Of a DNA stretch of 64,000 nt, positions 1-9,027 are shown piece after piece (position 1 is the stretch's first letter; the number at the start of each line of letters is the position of its first letter). The stretch covers positions 62,001 to 126,000 of the forward strand of contig NZ_CP133188.1 in NCBI RefSeq assembly GCF_030913635.1, written 5' to 3'. Under the pieces are notes generated by a model that was not told the DNA's origin, made no database searches, and was given only the letters and a program-made list of their open reading frames with translations. A program made the translations under genes and the position numbers. The stretch is from Sedimentibacter sp. MB35-C1 (GTDB taxonomy: Bacteria; Bacillota; Clostridia; Tissierellales; Sedimentibacteraceae).

Positions 1-1572
1 ATATTCATCAACACTTTGTACATATGTGGGAACATCTATCCCTTCAAATATACTTTTTAGCCCTTTGACTGCTTCTATTCGATAATTTTCATCTGCATCC
101 GTGTCAAATCCGTAAAAATATGACAGTTCTTCCATTTTATTTTCGTCAGTATTAAATAAATTATATATCTTCTCAATGGTGCTCGTGTTATCAACTACCA
201 CATAGCTGCTGTATGTCATTGTATCAACCTTTTCAATCACGGAATCAAACGAATTCATATATTCATTTACAGATATTTTATACCCGTTAAAATCCAAGTT
301 GTTTCCCTTAACATCACCATCAGCACTGAATACAAGGGCTTCTCCTTCTTCTAGTGAAACCGACCTAGCTTCAAGTTTGTTGTACTCGTCCTGCGTCATA
401 AAAATAAGGACATAAAAATTATCTGACGCATAAGATTCATTAGTGGCGGGCATAAACACAGCTCCATCTCTCACTGCATATACACTCATGGATCGATATC
501 TGACAATATTCTTTTGCTCCAGCTTGTATTCAGATGAAACCATATTTATATACCAATCCAATTCCTCAGCTTTTTCTTCCGACACATTGTCCGCACTGAT
601 CAAAATATTTCGCTGAAATCTACCTCTTAAAGCATCCTCTACCCCCACATACAATGAAATTGTAGATGAAATCATTATAATCACAGCAGTGGATAAAATA
701 CATATATTTGCAAGCCCTGCCGCGTTTTGTTTCATTCTGTACATCATTCCCGAAACAGAAATAAAGTGTTTTGAATTATAGTAATATTTTTTGTTGTTTC
801 TAAGCATTTTCAGCACCGCAATACTTCCTGCCGTAAATAAGCAGTATGTCCCAACCATTACAAGTAATACAGCAATAAAAAATAAGTTGAGAGCGGCCAA
901 AGGAGATTCAACGGTAATCGCAATATAATAACCGGCTGCTAGAGTTATGATTCCAATGAGAGCAATTATCCACTTTGTCTTTGGTTCTTTTTCCCCTGTT
1001 TTTCCACCTTTCAATAACTCAATCGGATTTGATAAATGAACCTGATGAATATTGTAAGCAAGGTTTATAACAAATATACCGCTGAACAGCAGGACTGTTA
1101 CCAGCACAGATGTCGCAGGAATTTCAAAACCAAATACAGCTTCAATGGAAATTAATTTAAATAAGAACAATATTATAAGTTTGCTGAGAAGAATCCCCGA
1201 AAGTATTCCTGCCAATATTGCAACAGCCGCAGTAATCAATGTTTCATAAAACATTATTTTGGCCACATGTTTTTTTTCCATTCCCAGCACATTAAACAGT
1301 CCAAATTCTTTTTTTCGCTGTTTGATTAAAAAGCTATTTGTGTAAAATAAAAATATGGTAGAAAAAATCCCAATTACTATAGCCCCCAAGTACATAATAG
1401 CTCTTAGAGACTCACTGTCACTGACAATTCCTATACTGTCAGCAACAGTAAGAAAGCTCATGTTATAAAACATCATAATTGTTCCTATGCATGCAAAGAT
1501 ATAAGGAATATACATCTTTGAGTTTTTTTTAATATTGTTCAAGGCTAACTTCTGATAAAAAAATTTACTCAT
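1..1572 (-). CDS. ABC transporter permease, BceB/FtsX-like (3' part beyond window)
   Basis: Open reading frame read by eye on the minus strand from ATG at 1572 to the window edge, about 524 codons without a stop, so the C-terminus is missing. The protein starts MSKFFYQKLALNNIKKNSK, has several hydrophobic segments, an FtsX-like region with the phrase KEFGLFNVLGMEKKH, and later a long polar stretch fitting the large extracellular loop of BceB-type permeases. Family members export or remove peptide antibiotics such as bacitracin from lipid-linked targets and also signal to the partner kinase. The ATG overlaps the end of the ATPase gene by 8 nt (ATGAGTAA), which implies translational coupling. 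The BceB-like assignment rests on this gene order and topology; a generic FtsX permease is the alternative. Confidence 0.85.
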   Translation of the reverse strand, partial: MSKFFYQKLALNNIKKNSKMYIPYIFACIGTIMMFYNMSFLTVADSIGIVSDSESLRAIMYLGAIVIGIFSTIFLFYTNSFLIKQRKKEFGLFNVLGMEKKHVAKIMFYETLITAAVAILAGILSGILLSKLIILFLFKLISIEAVFGFEIPATSVLVTVLLFSGIFVINLAYNIHQVHLSNPIELLKGGKTGEKEPKTKWIIALIGIITLAAGYYIAITVESPLAALNLFFIAVLLVMVGTYCLFTAGSIAVLKMLRNNKKYYYNSKHFISVSGMMYRMKQNAAGLANICILSTAVIIMISSTISLYVGVEDALRGRFQRNILISADNVSEEKAEELDWYINMVSSEYKLEQKNIVRYRSMSVYAVRDGAVFMPATNESYASDNFYVLIFMTQDEYNKLEARSVSLEEGEALVFSADGDVKGNNLDFNGYKISVNEYMNSFDSVIEKVDTMTYSSYVVVDNTSTIEKIYNLFNTDENKMEELSYFYGFDTDADENYRIEAVKGLKSIFEGIDVPTYVQSVDEY

Positions 1573-2332
1573 TTTGCACCCCCCCGGTTGCAATCATAGT
1601 CAAAGTATCCGATATTTTTTGATACATGTCCTCATTAGACATATTTGCCCTGTATATTTGATGATATATGCTTCCGTCTTTTATGAACAGCACTCTTTTA
1701 GCATGACTTGCAGCCTTCACACTGTGGGAAACCATAAGAATAGTCTGCCCATCTTTGTTCAGTTCACTGAACAGCTTTAAGACCTCGTCGGAAGAGCGTG
1801 AATCAAGAGAACCAGTAGGTTCGTCAGCAAGTATTACCTCAGGTTTTGTAATAAGCGCCCTCGCTATGGCAGCTCTCTGCTTTTGTCCTCCTGAGATTTC
1901 ATAAGGGTATTTATTTAAAATTTCTTCAATACCAAGTCTTTTGGAAATCGGTTTTAATTTATCTCTCATTTCTTCATATTTTTCCCCTGCCAGAACCAAC
2001 GGAAGAAAAATATTATCACGCACTGAAAATGTGTCTAGCAAATTGAAATCCTGAAAAACAAAACCAAGATTATCTCTCCTAAATGCTGATATTTCCTTTT
2101 CGTCGATTGATACTATATTTTTCCCATTTAATAATACTTCTCCGCTTGTCGGCTTATCGAGAGAGGCAAGTATATTCAGCAAAGTTGTTTTACCCGAACC
2201 CGATTCACCCATGATCGCTGTATATTCTCCACGTTCAACTGAAAATGATATGTTTGCCAATGCCTGAACAGGATTTCCCGCAAATCTTGTTGAATATATT
2301 TTCTTTAAATTATTTACTTCTAATAGTGACAT
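1565..2332 (-). CDS. ABC transporter ATP-binding protein, BceA-like
   Basis: 255 residues, the usual length for BceA/MacB/LolD-type ATPases. Walker A GESGSGKT lies at about residues 42-49, the Q-loop in FVFQDFN, the signature ISGGQKQR, Walker B VILADEPTGSLD and the switch His in MVSHS. It should power the permease encoded immediately downstream, acting at the cytoplasmic face of the membrane. The start is supported by AAGGAGGAAGCT just upstream. It follows a two-component system in the same orientation with a gap of about 105 nt, the standard arrangement of antimicrobial-peptide sensing and detoxification modules. The substrate cannot be read from the sequence; bacitracin-like or lantibiotic peptides are an inference from the module type and the neighbouring uppP. 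Confidence 0.93.
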   Translation of the reverse strand: MSLLEVNNLKKIYSTRFAGNPVQALANISFSVERGEYTAIMGESGSGKTTLLNILASLDKPTSGEVLLNGKNIVSIDEKEISAFRRDNLGFVFQDFNLLDTFSVRDNIFLPLVLAGEKYEEMRDKLKPISKRLGIEEILNKYPYEISGGQKQRAAIARALITKPEVILADEPTGSLDSRSSDEVLKLFSELNKDGQTILMVSHSVKAASHAKRVLFIKDGSIYHQIYRANMSNEDMYQKISDTLTMIATGGVQNE

Positions 2333-2437
2333 AGCTTCCTCCTTAAATTTACTTCCTGTTCATAATATCAAAAAAGAAAAATGCACTGCCATAACTTCAG
2401 CTTACATTTCCCCTATCATCCTTACAGTTTAGTAAGG

Positions 2438-3445
2438 TTATTCAAATTCAACGTTTTGAGTTTCAAGTTTTACTTTTACTTTTGTTCCCTTTCCTACTTC
2501 CGACTCAATTTCAATTGAATGCGACAGCCTGTTCAATATCTGCCTGCACAAATACAATCCAATTCCCGTTGATTTTTTATCTGCTCTGCCGTTGTATCCA
2601 GTGTAGCCCTTTTCAAAAACTCTCGGCAAATCTTCCTTTTCAATTCCTATTCCCGTATCTTCAATAACCAGCGTACATGGCCTAGTTTCATCCATGTATA
2701 TTGAAATTTCGCCGGAGTTGGTGTATTTAAGCGAATTGGAAATTAATTGCTCAATAACGAATACAAGCCACTTTTCATCAGTCAAAACATACATATTTAA
2801 ATTTTCGTATACTAAATTTATTTTTTTACGAATAAATAATTTGGAATATTTCCTTACAACCTGCTTAACCATATTATCAAGGGAATATTTTTTAAACAAT
2901 AAATCAGAATTTAAATTTTCGAGCCTGATATACTGAAGTACCATTTCCACATATTGCTCCGTTTTAAAAAGCTGCTCCAAAAGCTCCTCATTTATCTCAG
3001 ATTTTTCGGATTGTAGTATCAGGCGCATTGCTGAAATCGGAGTTTTTATCTGATGTGCCCATATTGTGTAGTAATCAAGCATATTTGAATAGCTTTTATT
3101 TTTTTCATTAATAATATCAACCCTGTGCCTGTCTATTTTTTTAATTAATTCCTGATAGTCTTCTTCAATTATGCTTAATGTATCCGGAAATTTATAATCA
3201 GATACACAGATATTGTCCATTATTTCTTTAAGGGCCCTGTGCCGTTTGTAAAATTTAACAAAGCACAGCATATATACTGCCGCAATAAAGGCAACTGTTA
3301 ATAAAACTGCATAAAGTATAGGTTCTAATGGCAACGAATAAAGAAAAAAAACTGATACAAAGATAATCAGCGATATAACTCCAGATACTGCAAAAAAGAT
3401 ATTTTGCTTTAAATATAATAAGAACATTTTGAATACATCACTCAT
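2438..3445 (-). CDS. Sensor histidine kinase, BceS-like (intramembrane-sensing)
   Basis: 335 residues from ATG 3445, which lies one base after the response-regulator stop and has GGTGG at a good distance; a longer reading from 3496 would overlap that gene by 50 nt. The N-terminus has two hydrophobic helices with almost no extracellular loop, as in BceS-type kinases that sense through their ABC partner. The DHp motif is WAHQIKTPISAMR (His at about 137 in this reading), followed by an HATPase_c domain with N-box ISNSLKYT, G1 EDTGIGIEKED and G2 STGIGLYL. It should autophosphorylate and pass phosphate to the regulator encoded upstream. Gene order regulator-kinase-ATPase-permease supports the BceRSAB-type assignment. 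Confidence 0.93.
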   Translation of the reverse strand: MSDVFKMFLLYLKQNIFFAVSGVISLIIFVSVFFLYSLPLEPILYAVLLTVAFIAAVYMLCFVKFYKRHRALKEIMDNICVSDYKFPDTLSIIEEDYQELIKKIDRHRVDIINEKNKSYSNMLDYYTIWAHQIKTPISAMRLILQSEKSEINEELLEQLFKTEQYVEMVLQYIRLENLNSDLLFKKYSLDNMVKQVVRKYSKLFIRKKINLVYENLNMYVLTDEKWLVFVIEQLISNSLKYTNSGEISIYMDETRPCTLVIEDTGIGIEKEDLPRVFEKGYTGYNGRADKKSTGIGLYLCRQILNRLSHSIEIESEVGKGTKVKVKLETQNVEFE

Positions 3446-3446
3446 A

Positions 3447-4118
3447 TTATTCCACCATATATCCCATTCCCTTTTTTGTTTTAATAAAATTTTCAAGACA
3501 TATTTCAGACAACTTTTTGCGAAGACGTGTCATATTTACCGTAAGAGTATTATCATCAATAAATTGGTCGTTTTCCCAAAGGTGTTGCATAATTTCATCT
3601 CTGGAAACCGCAGTTCCCATGTTTTCCATAAGTATCTGCAAAATTTTGTATTCATTTTTTGTCAATTCAATCCTATTCTTTTCGTATGTCAGTGATGCAT
3701 CGCTCATGTTTAAAATAACACCATTATATTCTATGGTGTTCATCTGTCCGTGCAGAGAATATGACCTTCGCAAAAGAGCTCCCAGCTTTGCCGTAAGAAC
3801 ATTCAAATCAAAAGGCTTTGCAATAAAATCATCTCCGCCCATATTAATTGCCATTACAATATTCATATTATCTGAAGCAGAGGATATAAACATTATTGGA
3901 ATCTTTGAAATTTTACGAATTTCGCTACACCAGAAAAAGCCGTTATAAAAAGGAAGCATAACATCAAGCAGAACAATATGAGGTTCAAATTTCTTGAAAT
4001 CTTCAATTATATTTTTAAAATTGTCCACACAAAACACATTATAGTCCCACTTTGAAAGATGAGCCTTCAAGGTTTTTGCAATAGTTAAGTCATCCTCCAC
4101 AATCATAATTCTATACAT
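3447..4118 (-). CDS. OmpR-family response regulator, BceR-like
   Basis: 223 residues from ATG 4118 (MYRIMIVEDD), chosen because GGAGGAATT lies directly upstream; an upstream in-frame GTG at 4136 would put that site inside the gene. The receiver domain has the acidic pair EDD, the phosphoacceptor Asp in VLLDVMLP, the conserved Ser in FISSAS and Lys in IAKPFD. The C-terminal half is a winged helix of the Trans_reg_C type (NEYKILQILMENMG, TVNMTRLRKKL). It probably activates the ABC transporter genes downstream when the kinase is stimulated. It has its own sigma-A-like promoter and is separated from uppP by a terminator, so it begins a new transcription unit. Confidence 0.93.
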   Translation of the reverse strand: MYRIMIVEDDLTIAKTLKAHLSKWDYNVFCVDNFKNIIEDFKKFEPHIVLLDVMLPFYNGFFWCSEIRKISKIPIMFISSASDNMNIVMAINMGGDDFIAKPFDLNVLTAKLGALLRRSYSLHGQMNTIEYNGVILNMSDASLTYEKNRIELTKNEYKILQILMENMGTAVSRDEIMQHLWENDQFIDDNTLTVNMTRLRKKLSEICLENFIKTKKGMGYMVE

Positions 4119-4151
4119 AATTCCTCCAAAAAACACATTGTTTATTATGTT

Positions 4152-4180
4152 AGTATAATTCCATTTCCATTTATTATCAA
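4152..4180 (-). promoter_or_regulatory. Promoter of the BceR-like operon
   Basis: On the minus strand TTGATA, a 17-nt spacer and TATACT, ending about 34 nt before the response-regulator start codon. This is a near-consensus sigma-A promoter at optimal spacing and sits after the uppP terminator. Confidence 0.6.
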
Positions 4181-4191
4181 TAAAATTAACG

Positions 4192-4225
4192 AAAAAATCC
4201 GGTTTGCTTAAACCGGATTTTTTTT
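4192..4225 (-). terminator. Intrinsic terminator after uppP
   Basis: AATCCGGTTT and its complement AAACCGGATT flank a short GCTT-type loop; runs of T follow on the minus strand and runs of T also follow on the plus strand, so it can act in both directions. It lies 2 nt past the uppP stop codon. Confidence 0.85.
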
Positions 4226-4227
4226 AA

Positions 4228-5049
4228 CTAGCCTGCAATTGCAAAATAACCTATAACTATTGCTCCCAAAATAATTCTATACCACCCGAATGCTTTAAAA
4301 TCGTTGTTCTTTATATACTTCATTAAAAATCTGATAGCTGCCAGCGATACAACAAAAGCTACAACCATACCCGTCAATAATACCGCCAGCTCCAGCCCTG
4401 TAAAATTCAGTCCAAATTTAAACAGCTTCAGAGCACTGGCTCCGAACATAACAGGAATTGACAGGAAGAAAGAATATTCCGCAGCTATGTATCTTGAGCT
4501 CCCCAGTATTATTGCTCCCAAAATGGTAGCACCGGAACGCGATGTGCCCGGAACAAGTGATAATACCTGAAAGACTCCTATACCCAATGCCATCATATAA
4601 GACATTTCACTGAAGCTTTTTATCTTGGAGCTTTTTCCTCTATTGCGATTCTCAATCACTATGAAAAGTATACCATATATAATAAGGGTAACTGCCACGG
4701 TTTGGAAATTATAAAAATTTTCGTCAAACCAATCATCAAACAGTAATCCAAGAACTGCCGCCGGCAGCACTCCTACAATAACCTTTAACCATAGCAGTAT
4801 GGTATCTTTTTTCTGCTTTGAAGTCTTTCTCGGCGAAAAAGGATTCAGCCTGTGAAAATATAACAGAACCACTGCCATAATAGCGCCGAGCTGAATAACC
4901 ACCCTGAACATTTCCATAAATGCTTCAGATGCATTAAATTTAATAAACTCCTCTACAAGTATCATGTGTCCTGTGCTGCTTATAGGAAGCCACTCTGTAA
5001 TTCCTTCCACTATTCCCAAAAACGCTGCCTTTAATAATTCAATGTACAT
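4228..5049 (-). CDS. uppP: Undecaprenyl-diphosphatase UppP (BacA family)
   Basis: 273 residues, the normal length of UppP. It carries the two family signatures, [10 protein letters not shown] near residue 18 and [10 protein letters not shown] near residue 167, within a multi-helix membrane protein. The enzyme dephosphorylates undecaprenyl pyrophosphate at the membrane to recycle the lipid carrier for peptidoglycan, and its overproduction gives bacitracin resistance. GGAGG lies 7 nt before the ATG. It is directly upstream of, and codirectional with, the BceRSAB-like genes, so two independent bacitracin-countering functions are adjacent. Its 5' leader contains two small hairpins (5082-5098 and 5104-5117); only a weak promoter match (TTGATT, 17 nt, TTATAT near 5148-5176) is visible. 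Confidence 0.96.
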   Translation of the reverse strand: MYIELLKAAFLGIVEGITEWLPISSTGHMILVEEFIKFNASEAFMEMFRVVIQLGAIMAVVLLYFHRLNPFSPRKTSKQKKDTILLWLKVIVGVLPAAVLGLLFDDWFDENFYNFQTVAVTLIIYGILFIVIENRNRGKSSKIKSFSEMSYMMALGIGVFQVLSLVPGTSRSGATILGAIILGSSRYIAAEYSFFLSIPVMFGASALKLFKFGLNFTGLELAVLLTGMVVAFVVSLAAIRFLMKYIKNNDFKAFGWYRIILGAIVIGYFAIAG

Positions 5050-5243
5050 TTAATTTCCTCCAAATTCTATGCAAGTAAAGCACACGGCATTTCCGTGTTA
5101 AATCGGATAAAAATCCGGTACAACCTAAATAATGCACTACCATATTAATATAATACCATTCTATGTATAAAATCAATAGTTAATTCAGACATTTAGAAAT
5201 AAGGAGTTGATCGTCTTTTTTCTGGTTATTAAAAATTACAAAT

Positions 5244-5275
5244 AAAAAGAGACCTTATATCTCGCAGGTCTCTCT
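5244..5275 (-). terminator. Intrinsic terminator after hypD
   Basis: On the minus strand AGAGACCT, a 10-nt loop and AGGTCTCT followed by TTTTTATTT, starting about 10 nt after the hypD stop. Confidence 0.85.
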
Positions 5276-5284
5276 TATAATCAA

Positions 5285-7657
5285 TTAATTAAAACTTTGT
5301 TCAGTTCTATCTATTATCTCATCCTGAAGTGCTTTTTCAAGATTGTTAAAGTGGTCTGAATATCCCGCTACCCTAACAATCAGATCCTTGTATTCATCAG
5401 GATGCTTCTGTGCATCTAGAAGCGTGCTTCTGTCAACTACATTAAACTGTATGTGATGGCCTTCCATTTCAAAGTACGCTCTTACAAGAGCAGATACATT
5501 ATCAATTCCTTCCTGTCCAGCTATTGATGAAGGTGTGAATTTCTGGTTAAGCAACGTTCCTCCAGTTGATGTATGATCCATCTTTGCACATGAATTAATT
5601 ACTGCAGTTGGACCGTTTCTGTCAGCACCTTTTTCAGGAGAAATTCCATCTGTAACAGGTTTTTCGTTAAGCCTTCCGTTTACTGAAGCTGTCATTACAG
5701 AACCGAAATAAATATGGCATGTTGTAGGGAGCATATCTATCTGGTAAGTCCCTCCGCACACAGTCTTTCTTCCTCTTATTCTGTCTCTTATATTAGTAAA
5801 TATATCAAGCATTATATTATCTGCATAATCATCATCATTGCCGTATTTAGGAGTATGGTTCAATACTAAATTATGAAGCATTTCGTATCCTTCAAAATTA
5901 GCTTTAGTAGCTGCAACCAGCTCACTCATTGTGAAACGTTTCTGCTCATATACATTGTATTTTACAGATGCAAAACAGTCTGTAATTGTCCCTATACCTA
6001 CTACCTGTATATATCTAGTGTTGTACTTAGATCCGCCTGCATTATAATCTCTTCCGCTTTCCATACAGCCTGTTGTAAGAACTGACATGAACGGCGAAGG
6101 CATGTGCTCAGCAAATATTTTTTCAATTACGTTATTTCCTCTTATTTTAACGTTGATAATATATTCAAGCTGTTTATAAAATGCTTCTCTTAACTCATCG
6201 AAAGTTTTAAATTCTTCAGGATTACCAGTTTTTAATCCTATTTGCTTGCCAGTATACTTATCGTATCCGTTATTCATCATAAGTTCAAATACTTTCGGAA
6301 CATTCAGATACCCTGTGAGAACATATGCTTCTCTTCCGTGGCAACCTGTTTCAACACATCCGCTTGAGCCACCAAATCGTGCATCTTCCAATGTCTTTCC
6401 AGCATTCATAAGCTCGCTAATTAATTCTTCAGTATTGTAAAATGCAGGCTGTCCCCAGCCTTTTCTGGATATTTCAACAGCTCTATTCAAGAATTCATCA
6501 GGTGTCTTTTCACTTATTTGTACATTGGAACTTGGCTGTAACAATCTCATTTCATCCATTGTATCAAGTATGATATAAGATACGTCATTTACACCGTCTT
6601 CACCTGTATATGGATTTATACCACCGGTATTTAAATTTGCAAAATCAGTGTATGTTCCGCTTTCTTTTAAAGTTATTCCAACTTTTGGAGGTGCAGGTTG
6701 GTTGTTGAATTTAATCCAAATGCATTCCATCAGTTCTCTGGCCTTATCATAATCGATTATGCCGGCTTCTGAATCATTTTTGTAAAACGGATATAAATAT
6801 TGATCAAGCCTTCCAGGTGAAAATGCATCCCATGTATTCGTTTCTGTTGTAACCCCTATATGAACAAACCAGTACATCTGCAATGCCTGAGCATATGTTT
6901 CAGGCTTGTGTGCCGGTACTACATCACAATTGCCAGCAATCCACAGAAGTTCTTTTTTCCTGTTAGCATCTGTTTCTTTTTCAGCTAACTCTCTGGCATA
7001 TGCTGCATATCTCTGTCCGTAAATTATTATTGCATCACAAGAAATAGCCATTGCTTCAAGCTGTGCTTTTTTGTCATATGCATTAGCATCATTTAAAAAA
7101 TCTAATTGTTCTATAGTTTCTTCTATTTCTTTTTTAAACTCCAAAAATCCCTTTTTATAAAATTTATCGTCTGCAACAGTATGCCCTGGCGCTCTTTGTT
7201 CCATAAACTCCGTAAACATTCCAGCTGCGTAGCAATCTTTCCACTCCTGAGTCATAGAAGCTAAAATTTTATCTCTAGTAGATTTGTTCTGCCAATATGG
7301 AAGAATTTTTTCTGCCTGAACCCCCTTGTCTTCTTCGTTAACCTTAAAATTAATATATTTTCGGTCGTTCATTACCGTCATATCTTCTACAGTGTGTGCG
7401 CAAAGCTCCGGAAATGTAGGAACAACCTGTGGCCCTTCACTTTTTTCTCCAACTATCAGTTCCCCTTCGCCAATGTAAAGCTTTCTTTTTTCCATATAAT
7501 TTTTAAAATTCATCGCACGAAGTACCGGCGTTTCAACTGCACCAAAATATTTTTGATAAAATTCAGTTTCCAGCAATGCTCTTTCAAGGCTAACCCTTGG
7601 CTGTGTCGTTACGCTTTCCTGTCTTAATTTTTTAGTCCTTTCAGTGTATCCTCTCAT
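5285..7657 (-). CDS. hypD: Glycyl radical enzyme, trans-4-hydroxy-L-proline dehydratase (HypD-like)
   Basis: 790 residues. The thiyl-radical loop reads SGCVETGC (Cys434, Glu436) and the C-terminal glycyl radical motif RVAGYSDHF places the radical Gly at 765. The loop sequence SGCVETGC followed by EAYVLTGY, together with WDAF (Asp277) and PGHT (His159), matches what I recall of HypD and not pyruvate formate-lyase, glycerol dehydratase or choline lyase. HypD dehydrates trans-4-hydroxyproline to pyrroline-5-carboxylate, feeding proline formation and Stickland fermentation. It starts one base after the hypE stop with GGAGG upstream. No proC is adjacent here, unlike in several clostridia. Assignment to HypD over other dehydratases is from remembered family sequence, so it deserves an alignment. 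Confidence 0.88.
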   Translation of the reverse strand: MRGYTERTKKLRQESVTTQPRVSLERALLETEFYQKYFGAVETPVLRAMNFKNYMEKRKLYIGEGELIVGEKSEGPQVVPTFPELCAHTVEDMTVMNDRKYINFKVNEEDKGVQAEKILPYWQNKSTRDKILASMTQEWKDCYAAGMFTEFMEQRAPGHTVADDKFYKKGFLEFKKEIEETIEQLDFLNDANAYDKKAQLEAMAISCDAIIIYGQRYAAYARELAEKETDANRKKELLWIAGNCDVVPAHKPETYAQALQMYWFVHIGVTTETNTWDAFSPGRLDQYLYPFYKNDSEAGIIDYDKARELMECIWIKFNNQPAPPKVGITLKESGTYTDFANLNTGGINPYTGEDGVNDVSYIILDTMDEMRLLQPSSNVQISEKTPDEFLNRAVEISRKGWGQPAFYNTEELISELMNAGKTLEDARFGGSSGCVETGCHGREAYVLTGYLNVPKVFELMMNNGYDKYTGKQIGLKTGNPEEFKTFDELREAFYKQLEYIINVKIRGNNVIEKIFAEHMPSPFMSVLTTGCMESGRDYNAGGSKYNTRYIQVVGIGTITDCFASVKYNVYEQKRFTMSELVAATKANFEGYEMLHNLVLNHTPKYGNDDDYADNIMLDIFTNIRDRIRGRKTVCGGTYQIDMLPTTCHIYFGSVMTASVNGRLNEKPVTDGISPEKGADRNGPTAVINSCAKMDHTSTGGTLLNQKFTPSSIAGQEGIDNVSALVRAYFEMEGHHIQFNVVDRSTLLDAQKHPDEYKDLIVRVAGYSDHFNNLEKALQDEIIDRTEQSFN

Positions 7658-7658
7658 A

Positions 7659-8561
7659 CTAACCTCCTATTTTTACTTCATATCCTTCATCTATAAACAT
7701 GTTTTTAAATTGCTGAAGTTTTTCGTCAGATGGCTTAGACATTATCTCTTCTTCATAAGAAATGCCAAGCTTTTTATATTTGTGCATCGCTATATCATGA
7801 TACGGCAATAAGTTGACTTTTTTTATATTAAGCTTTTTAATAAACTCTATTGTTTTCTTAATATGATTTTCATTGGCATTTATTCCTTCAATTATGGGCA
7901 TCCTTATATTTATGCCGTCATGAAGCTCTGACAACTTTTCCAGATTGCTTAAAATTAATTTGTTTGACGTTCCGATATAGCGCTTATGCTTTTCATCATC
8001 CATAAGCTTAATATCATACAAGAACAAATCTGTATATTCTGATATTCGCTGCAAACTGTCATAGTTTACTGCACCGCTGGTATCAACTGCAGTATGAATA
8101 TTCTCGGCTTTTAATCTCTTCAGGAATTCCTCTACAAAATCTATCTGCGCCAAAGGCTCTCCGCCGGAAACGGTTACCCCTCCTCCAGACTTGTTATAAA
8201 ACACTCTATCCTTCAAAGCCTCTTTCATTATTTCTTCGATTGTATACTCTTTGCCCACAACCTGTCTTGCACCTGGTATGCAGTAAATTTCACATAAACC
8301 ACAGTGCTTACACAACTTTTCATCAGTTGTAACAACGTTATTTTTTACGCTTATTGCATTTTCCGGACATGCTTCTTGACAATTCAAACATGAAACACAT
8401 TTGTCCTTATCAAAAAGCACTTGTTTATTATATTTTTGGCTTTCTGGATTGTGACACCACAGGCAGCTTAGGGGACATCCCTTAAAAAAAAATGTTGTCC
8501 TTATGCCCGGGCCGTCATGAACAGAAAATTTTTGAATGTTAAAAATATTAGCTTTAGTCAT
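7659..8561 (-). CDS. hypE: Glycyl radical enzyme activating enzyme (HypE-like, radical SAM)
   Basis: 300 residues from ATG 8561; an in-frame GTG at 8567 is rejected because it overlaps the GGAG ribosome site. The radical SAM cluster motif is CPLSCLWC near residue 30, and an inserted ferredoxin-like region has two 4Fe-4S motifs (CVSCLNCQEACP and CKHCGLCEIYC), as in activases of the non-PFL glycyl radical enzymes. The motif SGGGVTVSGGEPL follows. The protein reductively cleaves S-adenosylmethionine to install the glycyl radical on HypD encoded 1 nt downstream. Both genes lie behind a sigma-54 promoter, and a sigma-54 activator is divergently encoded. Confidence 0.93.
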   Translation of the reverse strand: MTKANIFNIQKFSVHDGPGIRTTFFFKGCPLSCLWCHNPESQKYNKQVLFDKDKCVSCLNCQEACPENAISVKNNVVTTDEKLCKHCGLCEIYCIPGARQVVGKEYTIEEIMKEALKDRVFYNKSGGGVTVSGGEPLAQIDFVEEFLKRLKAENIHTAVDTSGAVNYDSLQRISEYTDLFLYDIKLMDDEKHKRYIGTSNKLILSNLEKLSELHDGINIRMPIIEGINANENHIKKTIEFIKKLNIKKVNLLPYHDIAMHKYKKLGISYEEEIMSKPSDEKLQQFKNMFIDEGYEVKIGG

Positions 8562-8594
8562 ACACACTCCAATTTATATATTCATATATATGCT

Positions 8595-8611
8595 TGCAAT
8601 TTTCTTGCCAA
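8595..8611 (-). promoter_or_regulatory. Sigma-54 (-24/-12) promoter of hypE-hypD
   Basis: The minus strand reads TTGGCAAGAAAATTGCA: a GG at -24 and a GC at -12 separated by exactly 10 nt, matching the sigma-54 consensus. It lies about 34 nt before the hypE start, with a divergent sigma-54 activator gene 0.4 kb away. Confidence 0.85.
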
Positions 8612-8671
8612 GAAAATACATGTTAAAATTTCAATATATGTATTATATATCGTATTTTTTGTACAAATATT

Positions 8672-8704
8672 TCACATAACATGTGACGGTTTTTTTGACA
8701 TGTG
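8672..8704. promoter_or_regulatory. Candidate enhancer sites for the sigma-54 activator
   Basis: TCACAT-AAC-ATGTGA is a perfect inverted repeat at 8672-8686, and ACATGTG recurs at 8679 and 8698. The spacing of about 60-110 bp upstream of the -24 element suits an upstream activating sequence. A TTTGTACAAA palindrome lies at 8658-8667. Further ACATGT copies are seen near 8619 and 8938. Binding by the neighbouring regulator is an inference. Confidence 0.45.
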
Positions 8705-8969
8705 TATCAATATATTTATTTGCATTTTACGACTCTCATTGCTCAAGAATTATAGCAGTTCAGAAACTTCACCCTCCTTAACATAAATTTTGCAGTTTCT
8801 AATAAGGTAGCAAATATTATGCCAATATTAGCAAAATATTACGCATCAGGAAAACACTTACTTTTAGAGTATAGGTAGAATAGCTCTATTTTTAACATGC
8901 ATAAATTCCAGACAAAAAATGTAAGCTTTTTATTACACATGTATAGAAGGCCATAATAAGATTTAACTA

Positions 8970-8997
8970 TTTACTTAAATTATATTTGTGTTATAAT
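8970..8997 (+). promoter_or_regulatory. Promoter of the sigma-54 activator gene
   Basis: An extended -10 element TGTTATAAT (TATAAT at 8992-8997) with a weak -35 (TTTACT) about 16 nt upstream, 30 nt before the ATG at 9028. Confidence 0.5.
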
Positions 8998-9027
8998 AGC
9001 CATAATAAAAAAACTTCAGGTGATTTT

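Noticed and set aside
8986-9027. Upstream TTG start for the sigma-54 activator
   Set aside because: It would lie within the -10 region of the gene's own promoter, and ATG 9028 has a proper ribosome site.
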